The notes below the pieces were generated by a model that saw nothing but the letters and a program-made list of their open reading frames with translations, searched no databases and was not told the origin of the DNA. Of a stretch of DNA of 14,737 nt, positions 12,728-14,737 are shown piece by piece (positions within the stretch are counted from its first letter, which is position 1; each line of letters starts with the position of its first letter). The stretch is from CAYVBN01 sp964538565 (GTDB taxonomy: Bacteria > Pseudomonadota > Alphaproteobacteria > Rhizobiales > Xanthobacteraceae): positions 1 to 14,737 of the forward strand of contig CAZIGW010000091.1 in NCBI GenBank assembly GCA_964538565.1, given 5' to 3'. Made by a program: the position numbers and the translations under genes.

Positions 12728-12769
12728 ATGCCCGCAACCCGCGAAGCGAAGGAAGTGAGGCTGCCATGA
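12728..12769 (+). CDS. Possible 13-codon leader minicistron overlapping the cheY start
   Basis: ATG at 12728 opens a 13-residue frame (MPATREAKEVRLP) whose TGA (12767-12769) overlaps the cheY ATG (12766-12768) as ATGA. A purine-rich AAGAAAGAAAGCAAGGAA directly precedes its ATG, with almost no spacing. This could couple cheY translation to ribosomes coming from cheW, or be accidental; the spacing of the ribosome site is poor. Confidence 0.2.
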   Translation: MPATREAKEVRLP

Positions 12770-13131
12770 AAACCTGCCTGGTCGTCGACGACTCGAGCGT
12801 CATCCGCAAGGTGGCCCGGCGCATTCTCGAAGGCATGGACTTCGAGATTTCCGAGGCCGAGGACGGAGAGCAGGCGCTCGACGCGTGCCAGAAGCAGCTC
12901 CCCGACGCGGTGCTGCTCGACTGGAACATGCCGAAGATGGACGGCTACGAGTTCCTGCGCGCGCTGCGCCGGCTGCCGGGCGGCGACAAGCCGAAGGTCG
13001 TGTTCTGCACCACCGAGAACGACGTGGCTCACATCGCGCGCGCGCTGCACGCCGGAGCCAACGAGTACATCATGAAGCCCTTCGACAAGGACATCGTCGA
13101 AGCGAAGTTCCAGGAAGTCGGATTGATCTGA
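12766..13131 (+). CDS. cheY: Single-domain response regulator CheY
   Basis: The 121-residue protein is a bare receiver domain with all key residues: Asp8 and Asp9 (Mg2+), Asp52 in 'LLDWNMPKMDG' (phosphorylation), Thr82/Thr83 in 'VVFCTTEND' and Lys104 in 'YIMKPFD'. When phosphorylated by CheA, such proteins bind the flagellar motor switch or, in alphaproteobacteria, may serve as a phosphate sink. The 'FCTTENDVAHI' variant of the switch region is typical of alphaproteobacterial CheY/DivK-like proteins. The start has a clear GGAAGTGAGG ribosome site. The 65-nt gap after cheW contains a 13-codon frame that ends in ATGA over this start (separate entry). Confidence 0.94.
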   Translation: MKTCLVVDDSSVIRKVARRILEGMDFEISEAEDGEQALDACQKQLPDAVLLDWNMPKMDGYEFLRALRRLPGGDKPKVVFCTTENDVAHIARALHAGANEYIMKPFDKDIVEAKFQEVGLI

Positions 13132-13183
13132 TCGATCCGCCTTCTTCTGCCCCAATTCTCCAGCGTACCCGAGTCGCGTCTCA

Positions 13184-14359
13184 ATGAGCGTCGCCCTCTC
13201 CGCCTTGCCGCCCTCCGCGCCCGCGGCGGTGCGAGATTCGATCCGTGTCATGGTGGTCGACGACGCCGTGGTGGTGCGCGGTCTGGTGTCGCGCTGGATC
13301 GACCAGGAGGAGGGTCTGCACGTCGTCGCTTCGCTGCGCACCGGGCGCGAGGCGGTCGATCAGCTCGAGCGTGCGGATCCGGACGTCGTCATCCTCGACG
13401 TCGACATGCCGGTGCTCGACGGCATTTCGGCGCTGCCGCTGCTTCTGGAGAAGAAGCGCGATCTCGTCGTCATCATGGCGTCGACCCTCACGCGCCGGAA
13501 CGCGGAGATCAGCTTGCGGGCGCTCTCGCTCGGCGCCGCCGACTACATTCCCAAGCCGGAGACCAATCGCGAAGTCACCACCTCGGCGACCTTTCGGCGC
13601 GAACTGATCGAAAAGGTGCGTCAGCTCGGCGCCCGCCGCAAGCGCTCGGCCGATGCGCGTCCGCGTCCGCGCCCGGCGACGCCGGCCCATCCGGCCGAGG
13701 CGCGCGGCGAGGCGCCGGTCCCCGCGATTTCGACGCCGGCCGCGAGCTTCAAGCTGCGGCCGTTCTCGAGGACGCTGCCGCGCGTGCTCCTCGTCGGCTC
13801 CTCGACCGGCGGTCCGCAGGCGCTCACGTCCCTCATCGCCAACATCAAGGCCGTGGTCGATCAGGTGCCGGTGCTGATCACCCAGCACATGCCGCCGACC
13901 TTCACCACCATCCTGGCCGAACATCTCACGCGCGCGAGCGGGCGCCCGGCGCACGAGGCGGAGGACGGCCAGCCGGTCGTTCCGGGCAACATCTACGTGG
14001 CGCGGGGCGGGCGTCACATGCAGATCGCGCGGCGCAACGGCGCTCCCGTGATCGCGCTCGACGACGGACCGCCGGTGAATTTCTGCAAGCCTTCGGTCGA
14101 CCCGCTGTTCGCCTCGGCCGCGAAGATGTGGGGTCCGGCGGTGCTGGCGCTGGTGTTGACCGGAATGGGGTCCGACGGGGCGCGCGGAGCGGTCGAAATC
14201 GCCGCCGCGGGCGGCAGCATCATCGCCCAGGACGAAGCGACGAGCGTCGTGTGGGGCATGCCGGGAGCGGCAGCCAACGCCGGCGTGTGTTCCGCCGTGC
14301 TGCCGCTCGACCAGATCGGCGCGAAGGTCGTGCGCCTGTTCGCGGGGGATCGGCCGTGA
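13184..14359 (+). CDS. cheB: Chemotaxis response regulator and protein-glutamate methylesterase/deamidase CheB
   Basis: The 391-residue enzyme removes methyl groups from, and deamidates, glutamate/glutamine sites on chemoreceptors. The receiver domain (about 20-145) has Asp26/Asp27, phospho-acceptor Asp72 in 'VILDVDMPVLDG' and Lys124 in 'YIPKPE'. After an Ala/Pro/Arg-rich linker (about 150-197) comes the methylesterase domain (about 198-390), with the catalytic triad Ser207 in 'GSSTGGPQ', His235 in 'ITQHMPP' and Asp331 in 'TGMGSDGA'. Phosphorylation by CheA relieves inhibition by the receiver. The ATG at 13184, 52 nt after cheY, has no recognisable Shine-Dalgarno sequence, unlike the other genes of the operon, so initiation may be weak or depend on upstream translation. 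GTG within the first 16 codons is an alternative start. Its stop overlaps the cheR start (GTGA). Confidence 0.95.
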   Translation: MSVALSALPPSAPAAVRDSIRVMVVDDAVVVRGLVSRWIDQEEGLHVVASLRTGREAVDQLERADPDVVILDVDMPVLDGISALPLLLEKKRDLVVIMASTLTRRNAEISLRALSLGAADYIPKPETNREVTTSATFRRELIEKVRQLGARRKRSADARPRPRPATPAHPAEARGEAPVPAISTPAASFKLRPFSRTLPRVLLVGSSTGGPQALTSLIANIKAVVDQVPVLITQHMPPTFTTILAEHLTRASGRPAHEAEDGQPVVPGNIYVARGGRHMQIARRNGAPVIALDDGPPVNFCKPSVDPLFASAAKMWGPAVLALVLTGMGSDGARGAVEIAAAGGSIIAQDEATSVVWGMPGAAANAGVCSAVLPLDQIGAKVVRLFAGDRP

Positions 14360-14737
14360 CCCCGCAGGACTACGACTTTCTCTGCCGGCTGCTGAAGGAG
14401 CGTTCGGGCCTCGTGCTCTCGGCAGACAAGCAGTATCTGGTGGAGAGCCGGTTGCTGCCGATCTCGCGCAAGCTCGGCCTCGACGGGCTCGGCGAGCTCG
14501 TGCACAAGCTCAGGTCGCCGGGCGCCGAATCGCTCGTCGTCGCCGTGGTGGAGGCCATGACGACCAACGAGTCGTTCTTCTTTCGCGACAAGATTCCCTT
14601 CGATCTCTTTCGCGACGACGTGATCCCGGCGCTGCTTGCCGCACGCGCCCATCAGCGCCGCATCCGCATCTGGTGCGCGGCCGCTTCCACCGGCCAGGAG
14701 CCCTATTCGCTCGCCATCATTCTCAAGGAGATGGCAA
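14356..14737 (+). CDS. cheR: Chemotaxis protein methyltransferase CheR, N-terminal part (cut by window end)
   Basis: The frame starts at GTG 14356, overlapping the cheB stop as GTGA and preceded by GGGGGAT. It stays open to the window end, giving 127 residues of about 270-290 expected. The N-terminal helical domain 'DYDFLCRLLKERSGLVLSADK' and 'KQYLVESRLLPISRKLGL' matches CheR. 'MTTNESFFFRD' (about 68-78) is the family's TTNxTxFFR-type motif with Arg77, and 'WCAAASTGQEPYS' (about 106-118) is the S-adenosylmethionine-binding loop. CheR methylates receptor glutamates, opposing CheB and giving adaptation. Overlap with cheB implies tight co-expression. The C-terminal end is not in the window. Confidence 0.95.
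   Translation, partial: MTPQDYDFLCRLLKERSGLVLSADKQYLVESRLLPISRKLGLDGLGELVHKLRSPGAESLVVAVVEAMTTNESFFFRDKIPFDLFRDDVIPALLAARAHQRRIRIWCAAASTGQEPYSLAIILKEMA

Noticed and set aside
13120..13150. GATC-rich palindromic stretch after cheY as a terminator
   Set aside because: The stem is short and has no T run; cheB follows closely on the same strand and the genes form an operon.
1..14737. CRISPR array, tRNA/rRNA genes, insertion sequences or phage genes
   Set aside because: No regularly spaced repeats, no cloverleaf-forming segments, and no transposase, integrase or phage structural motif was seen on either strand.

Overview
The window reads as chromosomal DNA of a GC-rich alphaproteobacterium, most likely in the Rhizobiales (Hyphomicrobiales; Bradyrhizobium/Rhodopseudomonas/Xanthobacteraceae-like). 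This rests on the strongly G/C-biased third codon positions with long antisense shadow frames, a ChpT-type phosphotransferase, a DUF1134/EipA protein, a Rhizobiales-type coiled-coil membrane protein, and intergenic sequence resembling the dispersed palindromic repeats of that order. This is inferred from recalled families, not from a database search.

Left part (1-2540): the 3' end of a FabI-like enoyl-ACP reductase, a stretch with no convincing gene, a 36-residue membrane peptide on the minus strand, then a divergent pair. The pair is a small AT-hook/ribbon-helix-helix-like protein (minus) and a 425-residue membrane protein with a cytoplasmic winged-helix domain and an extracytoplasmic coiled coil (plus). 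Their shared upstream region carries a repeated 10-bp motif and a palindrome and looks like a multi-site operator.

Middle part (2530-8520): a start/stop-overlapping pair of SMR/EamA-like half-transporters, each with an acidic residue at the EmrE Glu14 position, followed by a FemAB/GNAT-like transferase. Convergent to these is a Rhizobiales coiled-coil membrane protein; the convergent gap holds a long hairpin resembling a rhizobial dispersed repeat. Next come eipA (minus), a divergent exported YHS-like protein (plus), and cysQ (minus).

Right part (8642-14737): chpT, then a complete-looking chemotaxis operon cheA-cheW-cheY-cheB-cheR, with cheR cut by the window end. CheA is a hybrid kinase with two CheW-like domains and a C-terminal receiver. 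CheA should phosphorylate CheY and CheB and possibly its own receiver. CheB and CheR set receptor methylation, and CheW links the kinase to receptors. ChpT (from the CckA-ChpT-CtrA cell-cycle relay) lies directly upstream. An AT-richer leader between chpT and cheA contains a near-consensus CtrA-type box and a TTAA-containing direct repeat, suggesting a cell-cycle/motility link.

The most promising under-described items are the divergent membrane-HTH/RHH module with its operator array, the SMR-pair plus FemAB-like transferase cluster, and the CtrA-like control region of the che operon. No rRNA, tRNA, CRISPR array, IS element or phage structural gene was seen.
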